Shown in pieces: positions 25,069 to 33,835 of a DNA stretch of 63,181 bases. The position numbers and the translations under genes were made by a program. Source of the stretch: Streptomyces sp. ISL-36 (GTDB lineage: Bacteria; Actinomycetota; Actinomycetes; Streptomycetales; Streptomycetaceae); the NCBI RefSeq assembly GCF_018614205.1, contig NZ_JAGGOS010000095.1:1-63181 (forward strand). Direction: 5' to 3'. The notes beneath the pieces are model-generated. The model saw only the letters and a program-made list of their open reading frames with translations, was not told the DNA's origin and made no database searches. Positions within the stretch are counted from its first letter, which is position 1, and each line of letters opens with the position of its first letter.

Positions 25069-25247
25069 CACGAACGCCCCGACGACACCGAGGAGGTCGT
25101 ACGCCACCGGCTGCGCGTCTACCGTGAACAGACGTGCCGCTCCTCGCGCACTACGCGGACATCGTCGTCCAAGTCCCCGCCGACGGCCCCGTCGAGGAGG
25201 TCACGGCCCGCGCGAGCGCGGCCCTGGAGGAACTGACGGCAGCTTGA
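25069..25247 (+). pseudogene. C-terminal fragment of an adenylate kinase gene
   Basis: HERPDDTEEVVRHRLRVYRE, then QT, is the conserved lid-following helix of bacterial adenylate kinase. After a frameshift near 25135 the other frame continues PLLAHYADIVVQVPADGPVE and EVTARASAALEEL to a stop at 25245. Only the last third of the enzyme is represented; the real adk must lie elsewhere. Confidence 0.65.
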
Positions 25248-25356
25248 GACCTACGAGCCCCTCGGGCCCCGACCCCCGGGGCCCCCGGCCCCCGGGGCAG
25301 CCATCCGGCGATCCGGCGATCCGGCGATCCGGCCGGGCCGGCGCGGCGGGGCGGAC

Positions 25357-25362
25357 CATAAT
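25357..25362 (+). promoter_or_regulatory. -10 element of the second metallo-hydrolase gene
   Basis: CATAAT followed by GGAAC lies 30 bases before the GTG at 25392, matching the arrangement before copy 1 at 7642. Confidence 0.4.
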
Positions 25363-25391
25363 GGAACGCCCCGACTTCCCCTGGAGGTGCC

Positions 25392-26627
25392 GTGACCGGC
25401 TGCCGTCCCACGAGCAACGGGCTGCGCGCGCTGCGGCCGGCGGCCTTCGGCGCCGACCCGGCCGGGGCGCGACTTGCGCGCATCCGCCGCTCACCGCACT
25501 TCAAGGACGGCGTGTTCGTGAACCCCGGCGGCGCCGCCCGCACCCGCCCGTCCGGCTCCGCGCTGGACCTCGCGAAGGTGTACTTCGACAAGGAGGCCCG
25601 CCTCCGGCGCTCCCCGACCGGCACGGTTCCGGTGCACGCCACCACGCTCGCCGACCTCGCCCGGCCGCCGGTCACCGGGCTGCGGCTGACCTGGATGGGG
25701 CACTCCAGTGTGCTCGCCGAGATCGACGGGGAGCGGGTGCTGTTCGACCCGGTGTGGGGTGAGCGCTGCTCGCCATTCCCCTTCGCCGGCCCCAAGCGGC
25801 TGCATCCGGTGCCCCCGCCGCTGGCCGCGCTCGGCCCGGTCGACGTCGTCGTCATCTCGCACGACCACTACGACCACCTCGACATGCCAACGATCAAGGC
25901 ACTGGCCGGCACGGACACCCTGTTCGCCGTGCCGCTCGGCGTCGGCGCCCATCTGGAGCACTGGGGCGTCGCGGAAAGCCGGCTGCGCGAACTGGACTGG
26001 CACGAGGAGACGAAGGTCGGCCCCCTCACCCTGACCGCGACCCCGGCCCGCCACTTCTGCGGCCGCGGCCTGCGCAACCCACAGCACACGCTGTGGGCGT
26101 CCTGGGTCGTCGCGGGGGAGCGGTACCGGATCTATCACAGCGGCGACACCGGCTACTTCGACGGCTTCAAGGACATCGGCGCCGCCCACGGGCCGTTCGA
26201 CGCGACAATGATCCAGATCGGCGCGTACAGCGAATTCTGGCCCAAGAACCACACGGACTATGCGCCGCTGCCGGGTGCGTGGCCAGACAATCACATGTCG
26301 CCCGCGAAGGGGGTGCAGGCGCACCTTGACCTGCAGGGAGGTGGTCCGGGCGGGGTGATGCTGCCGATCCACTGGGCGACCTTCAACCTGGCCCCGCATG
26401 CGTGGGCGGAGCCGGGCGAGTGGACGAAGGACGCGGCGGAGGAAGCGGGGCAGGCGGTGGCGTTCCCGCGTCCTGGTGAGCCGTTCGAGCCGGCGGGGAA
26501 GCTGCCCGCGGATGCTTGGTGGCGTGGTGTGTCTCAGCCGATCGCTCATCCGTGGCGCCGGTCGAGGCCGGCGCAGACTCCTGTCGAGGCACCCGAGCAT
26601 GATCTCGACCTGGCTGGTGATCGGTGA
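25392..26627 (+). CDS. Metallo-beta-lactamase-fold hydrolase, copy 2
   Basis: The 411-residue protein closely parallels copy 1 (7673-8917) over its whole length and keeps every metal ligand: SHDHYDHLD, ARHFCGRG, YHSGDTGYF and LPIHWATF. Upstream it shares the CATAATGGAAC and GGAGG context. It sits inside the island and is flanked by gene scraps, so it probably arrived with the island or by recombination with a related chromosome. The stop overlaps a 28-codon ORF (GTGA at 26624) that looks like a gene remnant. Function as for copy 1, substrate unknown. Confidence 0.88.
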   Translation: MTGCRPTSNGLRALRPAAFGADPAGARLARIRRSPHFKDGVFVNPGGAARTRPSGSALDLAKVYFDKEARLRRSPTGTVPVHATTLADLARPPVTGLRLTWMGHSSVLAEIDGERVLFDPVWGERCSPFPFAGPKRLHPVPPPLAALGPVDVVVISHDHYDHLDMPTIKALAGTDTLFAVPLGVGAHLEHWGVAESRLRELDWHEETKVGPLTLTATPARHFCGRGLRNPQHTLWASWVVAGERYRIYHSGDTGYFDGFKDIGAAHGPFDATMIQIGAYSEFWPKNHTDYAPLPGAWPDNHMSPAKGVQAHLDLQGGGPGGVMLPIHWATFNLAPHAWAEPGEWTKDAAEEAGQAVAFPRPGEPFEPAGKLPADAWWRGVSQPIAHPWRRSRPAQTPVEAPEHDLDLAGDR

Positions 26628-26706
26628 CGTCGGGTGAGGAAGAGCTAGGCAGGGTCGTGGCCCTGCTGGCCCGCCTTTCGGCCGAGGAGCGTGATCGCGT
26701 TGTGCG

Positions 26707-27443
26707 TTGAAGCTGTTCGACACGACGAACGGCGTGACCGAGGTCACGCCGTGGCTGGCTGAGGCTGAGGCCGATGTGCAAGCGCTCGTCGAGAGCGCGA
26801 TGAGTCCATGCTCGGGGTCCGCTTCCTGGCCAGCGAGTGCAGCACCGGTCCCGTTCACGGCGGGCGCATCGACTCACTCGGGCTGGACGAGAACGGTTCA
26901 CCGGTGATCGTCGAGTACAAGCGGGGGACCGACCCGGGTGTGCTGTCGCAGGGGCTGTTCTACGTGGCCTGGCTGATGGACCACCGAGAGGAGTTCGAGG
27001 CTCTGGTCCGCGAGCGGCTCGGGGCTGCGGCTGCCGCCGGAGCTCTGTGGTGCGCGCCCCGGCTGATCCGCGTGGCCGGCGGCTTCACGCGCTACGACCT
27101 GCACGCGGTGCGCGAGCACCGGCGGTCCATCGACCTGGTGCGCTACACGATGCTGGGCGAGCACATCGCGCTGGAGACCGTCACGTCGGTCGCTCCCCAG
27201 GGCAGCGGAACGCGGCGACAGCGCCTCCGTAGCGGGCGGGAGGCGTCACCGCGCCGGCGAAGCGACGCCATGGCGGAGCTGGCGGCCGTGGTCGACGAGA
27301 CGCTGCTGGGCCTGGGCCTGGGCGAGGGCGTAACGAAGGTCGAGCGCAAGCAGTACGACGCGTACCAGCGGCTGCCGAACTTCGCCTGCGTCACGCCGAG
27401 GCAGGACCAGCTGCTCAAGAGCCTCACCCGAGACCTCTATTGA
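26707..27443 (+). pseudogene. NucS/DUF5655-like nuclease gene with a frameshift
   Basis: The reading MKLFDTTNGVTEVTPWLAEA, then EADVQALVES, runs in one frame to about 26800. The gene then continues in another frame from 26808: MLGVRFLASECSTGPVHGGR, IDSLGLDENGSPVIVEYKRG, then a helical region and NFACVTPRQ. IDSLGLD...VEYKRG fits the D-ExK nuclease site of the NucS/DUF91 group. The C-terminal DUF5655-like part is cut short. Either a real frameshift or a sequencing error explains the break. Confidence 0.65.
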
Positions 27444-27801
27444 TCACGACTCATACGCGCCCTCACTCCCCTCGTTCTGAGTGCCGAGAGCTCTGCTCTT
27501 GCACTGTAGATGCCACCAGAGAGGGTGGAATCACTCAGATGAGTGGTTGCACATAGTCCTGAAAAGCCGATGAAAGAAAAATCGCACTATGTCATTAACG
27601 CCCTCTGGAAGCGAACAACCCGTCTCCGGTGAGTACTAACACCTGTGCGCACGACGGCGGTTGCACGATCAAAGGTTGTTACTGTCGCCGCTAGCAGGTA
27701 TACAGCTCCAGGCGCATTGCTGCGGCCCGCTGCCAATTCACATGGCGGGTGAAAAAAATGCGCCGCGGCGTATCCTGCGAACTGCGGGACGCCCGTATGT
27801 G
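27444..27801. other. Upstream region of the P450-ACP-KS cluster
   Basis: This 358-base region has no supported gene and is lower in G+C near 27560-27600. It should contain the promoter of the cluster, but I cannot point to -35/-10 boxes with confidence. Confidence 0.35.
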
Positions 27802-27868
27802 TCACCGATCTCGGCCATCGGCCCGGACGACGTCCCGTGGACGTGTCTGATCGAGTTGGAGGGCCATG
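27802..27868 (+). repeat. Leader element, copy 1 (ends at the P450 start codon)
   Basis: These 67 bases match 30852-30918 at 53 of 67 positions without gaps (my count), the best part being TGGACGTG(T/C)CTGATCG followed by TGGAGGGCCATG. Both copies end exactly at an ATG and include its ribosome-binding site. It is either a duplicated leader or a conserved regulatory site. Confidence 0.65.
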
Positions 27869-29059
27869 GAATCGTTGGAATCGGCGTCTGCGCCCCTGCG
27901 CATCGAGGTGAATCAGCTAGGGCCCTTGCCGGCGTTCCTGACAGAAGCCCCGGGAGCCGTTGCTCGTGTGACAGCACCGACCGGCGACAAGGTGTGGCTC
28001 GTACGTGACCACGCCCTCGGGCGCCTGGTGCTGACGGACGACAGATTCAGCCGGGTCGCGGCCGCCGGGGCCCGGGCGCCGAAGCTGGTCGACGTCCAGC
28101 CTGCCCCGCAGTCGATGGTGAGCATGGACGGCCCCGACCATGCGCGGCTGCGGCGCGTGGTGGCGGGCGCGTTCACCGGCCGCCGGGCAGCGCTCCTGGG
28201 CCCGTCCATTGAGCGGTTGGCCGACGAGCACATCGGCCGGCTGATCGCTGCTGGGCCACCCGCGGACCTGAGCGGAGGTCTGGCCCTGCCGCTGGCACGC
28301 GGCGTGCTGTGCTCGCTGCTGGGCATCCCCGCGCAGGACAGCGACTGCTTCCGTGACCACGTGGAAGTGGTGTTCGACTGCACGCACGGCACACGCCAGG
28401 AAAAGGCGCGGCACCGCGTCCGGCTGGTGAGCTATATGGCGGGCCTTATCGAGCGCCGACGCCAGGAACCGGACGACGACCTCCTCACCGCGATGATCCA
28501 GGCACACGACGAGGACAGGCTGTCTTCTGCCGAACTGATCACCATGGGCTTGACGTTGCTGACGGCCGGATATGAGACGACCGCGGGTCAGATCGGTCTG
28601 GCGGCGCTCGCCTTGGTGTCCGACCCGCTCGCGTACGGGCAGCTGCGCCGACGGCCCGAGCTGCTGCCCGCGGCGGTGGAGGAGCTGCTGCGGCTCACGC
28701 CCTCCACCCCGGTGAGTCTGACCCGGGTGGCAACGCAACCGGTACGGCTGGGCGGAGTCACGGTCGCCGCGGGCGAGGCCGTTGTGGTGTCGTTGCTGCA
28801 CGGCAACCGGGACGAGAGCGTTTTCGCCGAGCCGCGGGGCGGCACGTCGCAGAGCCGTTCCGTCACTCACCTGACGTTCGGTCACGGCGCGCACCGGTGT
28901 CCCGGCGCGCCGCTCGCCAGGCTCCAGCTGCAGATCGTCCTGGCGCGACTGCTGCGGCACTTCCCGTCCTTGCGTCTGGCCGCCGGGCCGCCGCAGGCCG
29001 TCGCCTGGAAGGAGGGTCTGTTCACCCGCGGGCTCTCCAGGCTGCTTGTGGAGTGGTGA
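27866..29059 (+). CDS. Cytochrome P450
   Basis: The 397-residue soluble bacterial P450 has the I-helix motif AGYETTAG near residue 237, the K-helix EELLR near 272, and the haem-binding loop FGHGAHRCPGAPLAR near 340 with the Cys ligand. It should hydroxylate or epoxidise a substrate, perhaps acyl-ACP, using host ferredoxins; no ferredoxin gene is adjacent. The ATG at 27866 follows GGAGGG. It is the first gene of a seven-gene same-strand set, 163 bases ahead of the first ACP. Confidence 0.93.
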   Translation: MESLESASAPLRIEVNQLGPLPAFLTEAPGAVARVTAPTGDKVWLVRDHALGRLVLTDDRFSRVAAAGARAPKLVDVQPAPQSMVSMDGPDHARLRRVVAGAFTGRRAALLGPSIERLADEHIGRLIAAGPPADLSGGLALPLARGVLCSLLGIPAQDSDCFRDHVEVVFDCTHGTRQEKARHRVRLVSYMAGLIERRRQEPDDDLLTAMIQAHDEDRLSSAELITMGLTLLTAGYETTAGQIGLAALALVSDPLAYGQLRRRPELLPAAVEELLRLTPSTPVSLTRVATQPVRLGGVTVAAGEAVVVSLLHGNRDESVFAEPRGGTSQSRSVTHLTFGHGAHRCPGAPLARLQLQIVLARLLRHFPSLRLAAGPPQAVAWKEGLFTRGLSRLLVEW

Positions 29060-29222
29060 GCCAGGGTGCCCGGGGGCTGGCCCTTTGCGCTGTGCCGCGG
29101 TGGGAGCCTCTTACGGGTGAAAGGCCCGCTTTTGGTCGGGTAGGCGGGGTTTTCCCTGCCAGAATCGGGAGTCGCGCACCGATGACAGCAGCCGGTTCGA
29201 GCGACGTCACGAGGAGTTTGCA

Positions 29223-29480
29223 GTGGGCACGGGATACAGCATCGTCGTGGAAGTTCTGGTCGGCGAATTCGGGTGCCTCGAGGGTGATCTGACGCCCGAG
29301 GCCACGATGGAGGACGTGAACCTGGACTCCTTGTCGCAGGTCGAGTTCGCCGTCGCCCTGGAGAGGCGGACCGGCCGGCCATTCAGCCACGATCAGGTCA
29401 CCTTGGACACGACGCTGAGTCAGGTTGCCGCCGCCATCGATGGCTCGTACGCCTCCGGTGCGGAGATGACGGCACCATGA
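29223..29480 (+). CDS. Acyl carrier protein 1
   Basis: The 85-residue protein is a free-standing ACP with the phosphopantetheine attachment Ser in NLDSLSQVEFAVAL near residue 36. The GTG at 29223 has GAGGAG 7 bases upstream. The stop overlaps the next gene's ATG (ATGA), so ACP1 and acyltransferase 1 are made together. It should carry an acyl or aminoacyl group as a thioester for that enzyme. Confidence 0.88.
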   Translation: MGTGYSIVVEVLVGEFGCLEGDLTPEATMEDVNLDSLSQVEFAVALERRTGRPFSHDQVTLDTTLSQVAAAIDGSYASGAEMTAP

Positions 29481-30919
29481 CACCGAGCAGTGGCCAAAGC
29501 GCGCCGAGGCCCGGAGAGGGAAACGCGGCTCACACGACGGGCAAGAGTGTGTTTCTGTCGCCCGTCGATGAACTCCTCGCCGGAATTGGCGCGCGTCCCT
29601 CACCTCCCATCGGAATGGCCCTGCTGTTCACGGGGACACCGCCGTCGCTTGCTGATCTGCGCGCTCGCGTGGCCGACCGCTGGGGCGGCATTCCGCAGCT
29701 GCGCCGCGTCCTGCTACCGCCCGGGCCACCCTCCTGGCTGCGCCGTCACCGCTGGCACCACAGTAAGGACGTCGACCTTGGCGCTCATGTCGCCGAGATC
29801 CGCGCGGCGGTGCCCGGTGACGGTATGGGGCAGGAGGCGTTCACGGGACTGCTCGCCCGCCTGATCACCCAGCCGGTGCCCGGCGGGCGGCCCTCCTGGC
29901 GGCTGCTGCTGGTCCGCCCCGGCCAAGAGGGGTCGCAGGAGCGCTTCGCCCTCATCCTCACCGCCCACCACGCCCTCATGGACGCACGGTCCCTGGAACG
30001 CCTGCTGAGCGGGCTCCTCGACAGCGGCAGCGAGCGCGGCGGCACCACGCACCGCGGTGTGCGGGCCGCACCTGCGCCGCGGGGTGCCGGCCGGCCGCTC
30101 GACACCCTGCGGTGCGGGCGTGCCCTGCCACGTCTGTGCGGGCCGGCCCGCCCGGAGAGGGACTTCGCCTGGAGTGGCCTGGACACCGACACCGTACGAG
30201 CGGCCCGCCGGGCTTTGCCGGGGCTAGGCGCGACCTTCAACGAACTGCTGCTCGCGGCGTCCGCAGGCGCCCTGCGAGCCGTCCACGGCCCCCCGGAGCA
30301 CTGGCCCGGCGCGGCTCGCCCGCTCTACGGCATGTTCTCCGTGGACCTGCGCACACCTGAACAGAGCGAAGAGCTCGGCAACCTCCTCTCCGTGGTGCGC
30401 ATTCCCCTGCCCGTGGCGGTCGACGACCCCCAAGAACGGCTGCGAGCCTGCCGTGAGCTGCTGGCCGGCCTCGGGCCCGTGCAGCGGGCGCACGCCACGC
30501 TCGACCTGGTCAACGCCGCCTCCCGCATCGGGCCCTGGGCGCTGCGCCTTGTCAGCATTCCGGCCGCTCTGCCGAACTGGGCGCCCGTGGCCTGCACCGT
30601 CATCAGCTGGCCGCGCGGGCCCTGGTCCCTGGACGGCGCAGCGCTGGAGCGGGTGATTCCCCTGGCGCCGTTGCAGACCCGCGGAACGGTCCGCCTGACG
30701 CTCACGGACTACGCGCGCGCCTTCACGCTGACCGTGACGGGCCACACCCCCGAGGGCCACGCCCGGGACCTGGCCGACGCGTTCGGGCGAGAACTGGCAT
30801 CGCTCGCGCACGGGGTGCCCGCGTTCAGCGCCCGGCCTGGTGACCGGCCCGTCACCGGTCTCGGACACCGGGCCGGTCGCTGTGCCATGGACGTGCCTGA
30901 TCGGCGTGGAAGGCCATGA
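29477..30919 (+). CDS. WS/DGAT-like acyltransferase 1
   Basis: The 480-residue protein belongs to the wax-ester synthase/DGAT (condensation-like) superfamily: FLSPVDELLAGIG and IGMALLFTGTPPSLADL at the N-terminus, active-site motif AHHALMDARSL near residue 160 (HHxxxDA, Gly replaced by Ala), and SEELGNLLSVVRIPLPVAVD near 300. It lacks membrane helices. The family moves acyl groups from CoA or ACP to an alcohol or amine. It overlaps ACP1 by 4 bases. The last 20-odd residues overlap leader element copy 2, so the C-terminal end may be altered. Confidence 0.8.
   Translation: MTPSSGQSAPRPGEGNAAHTTGKSVFLSPVDELLAGIGARPSPPIGMALLFTGTPPSLADLRARVADRWGGIPQLRRVLLPPGPPSWLRRHRWHHSKDVDLGAHVAEIRAAVPGDGMGQEAFTGLLARLITQPVPGGRPSWRLLLVRPGQEGSQERFALILTAHHALMDARSLERLLSGLLDSGSERGGTTHRGVRAAPAPRGAGRPLDTLRCGRALPRLCGPARPERDFAWSGLDTDTVRAARRALPGLGATFNELLLAASAGALRAVHGPPEHWPGAARPLYGMFSVDLRTPEQSEELGNLLSVVRIPLPVAVDDPQERLRACRELLAGLGPVQRAHATLDLVNAASRIGPWALRLVSIPAALPNWAPVACTVISWPRGPWSLDGAALERVIPLAPLQTRGTVRLTLTDYARAFTLTVTGHTPEGHARDLADAFGRELASLAHGVPAFSARPGDRPVTGLGHRAGRCAMDVPDRRGRP
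30852..30918 (+). repeat. Leader element, copy 2 (inside the end of acyltransferase 1)
   Basis: This is the partner of 27802-27868. It spans the last codons of acyltransferase 1 and ends at the ATG of a 24-codon ORF, keeping GGAAGGCCATG as the ribosome-binding site and start. Confidence 0.65.
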
Positions 30920-30990
30920 GTTCCGCCTCCCCGGCGCCCGGCATCGGGGCTGTGTACCGACGGAAGACCGACAGGCGGTGTCGCTCATGA
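30916..30990 (+). CDS. Possible 24-residue micro-ORF bridging two acyltransferases
   Basis: ATG at 30916 overlaps the acyltransferase 1 stop (ATGA), and its TGA at 30988-30990 overlaps the acyltransferase 2 start (ATGA). It has GGAAGG 2 bases before the ATG. The peptide starts MSSASPAPGIGAVYRRK and is basic at its end. It may be a coupling device or a remnant of a P450-like start rather than a functional peptide. Confidence 0.3.
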   Translation: MSSASPAPGIGAVYRRKTDRRCRS

Positions 30991-32270
30991 GACTGTCCCT
31001 CGCCGACGAGATGCTCCTGCGCAACGGATGCTCCGGTGTCACGGGGCTGGCGGCGGTCTTCACCGGGGAACCGCCTTCGCTGGAGGAAGTGCGGCAGCGG
31101 GTCGCCGAACGCTGGACGGCCCTGTCCCGGTTGAACCAGGTGCTTCACTTCCCGCCGGGCGCCGACGAGGACGGGCGCCGCGCGCACTGGGCCGTCCCGG
31201 GACCGTTCCACCCTGATGAGCACGTTCTTGACGCGGACTGTGAGTTGCACGAGCTGTGGGCCCACCTCGTCAACCGGCCGCTGCCCGGCGGGGTGCCGCT
31301 CTGGCGGCTGTTCCTCGTTCCGGGCGGATCGAAAGGCGGCTTCGCGCTGGCGCTGGTGGCCCAGCACGTGCTGATGGACGGGCACTCCCTCACCGTTGCG
31401 CTGCGCGTGCTGATGGACGGTGCCGACCCTGTACGGACCACCAGCCTCGTGCCCCGGCCCCCTCGAATCCCGCTGGCTGCGGTGGCCCGGGAGCTCAAGG
31501 CGCTGACCTCACCCGGGCAGATCCTCCCCCTGCCCTCGCCTGACCAGGCGGAGCCGTCGGTCGCCGTCCGCCTGCTGCCGGCTCCCACGCTGCGTGCCGC
31601 GGGCCGGCACCCTAAGGGCACTCGCGGCGCCACCCCGAACGAGCTGCTGACCAGCGCGGTGGCCGGAGCGCTGCGCACCCATTTCGGCCCTTTGAAGGAC
31701 TGGCCGTCCGCGCGGCCGGTGTACGCGTGTGTGCCGTGCGACCTGCGTACCCGGGAGAACCAGGACGAGCTGGGCAACGTCGTCACCGCCATTCGGGTCG
31801 CGCTGCCCCTCGGCCTCGCCGACCCGGTGGCCCGCCTGCGGGTCTGCCAGGGGGCGCTCCAAGCGGTGCCCGAACGAGCCGGCGTTCACGCCGCCGTGCT
31901 GCTCCCCCTGGCGGAGAGCGTTCGGCGGATGGCGCCGTGGGCGGGCGCGCGGCTGACCGGCAGAGGAGGCCGGCCGTCCTACATGGCGACGGTGACGACC
32001 ACCGTGAAGTGGCGTGCCCGCTCGACCACCTTTCAAGGCCGGGAGCTAGGGCACATGGCGGGCCTGCCCCCGTTGTCCCGGCCGGGCGGTGCCAGCTTTC
32101 TGCTGATGCAGACTCCGGGCGCGTGCGCGCTGACCGCCGTGTGCCACCTGCATCCCGGCAGCGCCGACCGGCTCGCCGACGCCGTCGTCCAGGAGATCGA
32201 CACCTTGGCGCGGATGTCAGAGCCGGGCCACTACGCCGGCCACGCCGGTGCGCACCGACCAGGCCTCTGA
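30987..32270 (+). CDS. WS/DGAT-like acyltransferase 2
   Basis: The 427-residue protein is of the WS/DGAT superfamily: MRLSLADEMLLRNG at the start and GLAAVFTGEPPSLEEV next; active-site region AQHVLMDGHSL near residue 128 keeps the catalytic second His and Asp but has Gln for the first His. QDELGNVVTAIRVALPLGLA lies near 255. The start ATG 30987 is chosen because it aligns with the other copies and has AGGCGG 8 bases upstream; GTG 30978 is possible. It is followed after 27 bases by ACP2. Confidence 0.8.
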   Translation: MRLSLADEMLLRNGCSGVTGLAAVFTGEPPSLEEVRQRVAERWTALSRLNQVLHFPPGADEDGRRAHWAVPGPFHPDEHVLDADCELHELWAHLVNRPLPGGVPLWRLFLVPGGSKGGFALALVAQHVLMDGHSLTVALRVLMDGADPVRTTSLVPRPPRIPLAAVARELKALTSPGQILPLPSPDQAEPSVAVRLLPAPTLRAAGRHPKGTRGATPNELLTSAVAGALRTHFGPLKDWPSARPVYACVPCDLRTRENQDELGNVVTAIRVALPLGLADPVARLRVCQGALQAVPERAGVHAAVLLPLAESVRRMAPWAGARLTGRGGRPSYMATVTTTVKWRARSTTFQGRELGHMAGLPPLSRPGGASFLLMQTPGACALTAVCHLHPGSADRLADAVVQEIDTLARMSEPGHYAGHAGAHRPGL

Positions 32271-32297
32271 TGAGGCACCAGAGCAAAGGAAGACATC

Positions 32298-32573
32298 GTG
32301 AAGACAGCACACCTGGACCACTGGGATGAGCTGCGCGCCTTGTGCGCGAACTGCCTGTCCGTGCCGGTGCAGGACGTCGTGCCGCAAGCTCGGCTCGTGG
32401 CCGACCTCGGAGCCGACAGTTTGGACATCACCGAACTTCAGGCTGCCGTGGAGGACCACTTCAACGTGTCGTTCCGAGGCGTCGATCCCGCCTCGGTACG
32501 CACGGTCGGCGACCTGGCCGAGCTCATCGAGCAGCTGCGCACCACCCGTGCCTCGGGAGTGGTCACCGGATGA
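32298..32573 (+). CDS. Acyl carrier protein 2
   Basis: The 91-residue discrete ACP has the classic attachment site DLGADSLDITELQAAVE near residue 40. GTG start with AAAGGAAG 5 bases upstream. The stop overlaps the ketosynthase start (ATGA), so it is the natural partner of that enzyme. It differs in sequence from ACP1, suggesting two carrier roles. Confidence 0.92.
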   Translation: MKTAHLDHWDELRALCANCLSVPVQDVVPQARLVADLGADSLDITELQAAVEDHFNVSFRGVDPASVRTVGDLAELIEQLRTTRASGVVTG

Positions 32574-33778
32574 CTCACCAGAGCGCCGTCGCGGTCACGG
32601 GCCTCGGTGTCCGCTGCGCGGCAGGGACGAGTGTCGGCGCACTGTGGGAGAACCTGCTCGCCTCCCGCTGCCCGGCCCAGATGCACGCCTTCGATGCCGA
32701 AGGCACCGTCGTACGCCCCGCATGCCCGATGCCCGAGTTCACATCGGAGGGCTACCTCACCTACAAAGAAGCGCGGCGAACGGACCGGTCCGTGCAGATG
32801 GCGGTGTGCGCCGCCACGGACGCCGTCGCGGATGCCGGAGGCCTTCAAGCCCCCGCAAGCCGCAGGGCGGTCGTCACCGGCACCGCCTACGGCGGAGTGA
32901 TCGCCCAGGAGGCCGGGATCGGAAGGCCCGACGCGACGTACGTACCCCGGATGATGCCCAACGCCGGCGCCCACTGGATCAGCGCCAAGCACGGCGCCAC
33001 CGGCCCCACACTGACTCTCTCCACGGCCTGCGCCTCCGGCAGCCATGCGGTGGGCGAGGCGATGCTGATGATCCGGGCCGGGCGCGCCGACGTCGTCATC
33101 GCAGGCGGCCACGAAAGCCCGATGACCGCGACGACCGCGCTCGCCTTCGGACGATCCGGTGCCATGATCACCGAATGCGACGACCCTGCCCGTGCTTTGA
33201 GGCCCTTCGACACGGACCGGCAGGGATTCCTGCTCGCCGAGGCCGCAGCCTTCCTGGTGCTGGAGCGGCTGGATGACGCCCGCGACCGCGGCGCCCGGAT
33301 CTACGCCACCCTCACCGGATACGGCAGCACCTCCGACGCCCATCACCTCACGGCGCCTCACCCCGAAGGCACCGGCGCGCGAGCGTGCATGGAACAGGCG
33401 CTCGCCGACGCCGGCACCCCCGCCGACGCCGTCACGCACATCAACGCGCACGGCACCGGCACCGCATTGAACGACGTGGCCGAAGCACGCGCCCTCAGCG
33501 CCCTGTTCGGCCCCGCCGCCGTCCCGGTGACCGCCAGCAAGGCGGTCACCGGGCACTCCCTCGGGGCGGCGGGAGCCCTGGAAGCCGTGATCACCTGCCT
33601 GTCACTGCACGAGGAGCTCGTGCCGCCGACCGCGAACACCGTGCGCCTCGATCCGCAGTGCGACGTGGACCTCGTGACCGACCGGCCCCGCAAACTGCCC
33701 GCCGGACCGGCCCTCAGCACCAGCTTCGCCTTCGGAGGCCACAACGCCTGCCTCGTCTTCGACTCCTCCCGCATCTGA
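32570..33778 (+). CDS. Beta-ketoacyl-ACP synthase (KAS II/FabF-type)
   Basis: The 402-residue ketosynthase has the full catalytic triad: Cys in STACASGSHAV near residue 155, His in HINAHGTGTALND near 290, His in KAVTGHSLGAAGALEA near 325, with the C-terminal SFAFGGHN. It should condense an acyl group with malonyl- or similarly loaded ACP2. No chain-length-factor partner or malonyl acyltransferase is nearby, so it differs from a type II PKS and must draw on fatty-acid synthase. It is translationally coupled to ACP2. Confidence 0.93.
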   Translation: MTHQSAVAVTGLGVRCAAGTSVGALWENLLASRCPAQMHAFDAEGTVVRPACPMPEFTSEGYLTYKEARRTDRSVQMAVCAATDAVADAGGLQAPASRRAVVTGTAYGGVIAQEAGIGRPDATYVPRMMPNAGAHWISAKHGATGPTLTLSTACASGSHAVGEAMLMIRAGRADVVIAGGHESPMTATTALAFGRSGAMITECDDPARALRPFDTDRQGFLLAEAAAFLVLERLDDARDRGARIYATLTGYGSTSDAHHLTAPHPEGTGARACMEQALADAGTPADAVTHINAHGTGTALNDVAEARALSALFGPAAVPVTASKAVTGHSLGAAGALEAVITCLSLHEELVPPTANTVRLDPQCDVDLVTDRPRKLPAGPALSTSFAFGGHNACLVFDSSRI

Positions 33779-33835
33779 CCCGCCGACCGCACCGAAAGCA
33801 ACGACCGTACCTATCAGGAGCACAGGGAGATCCGC

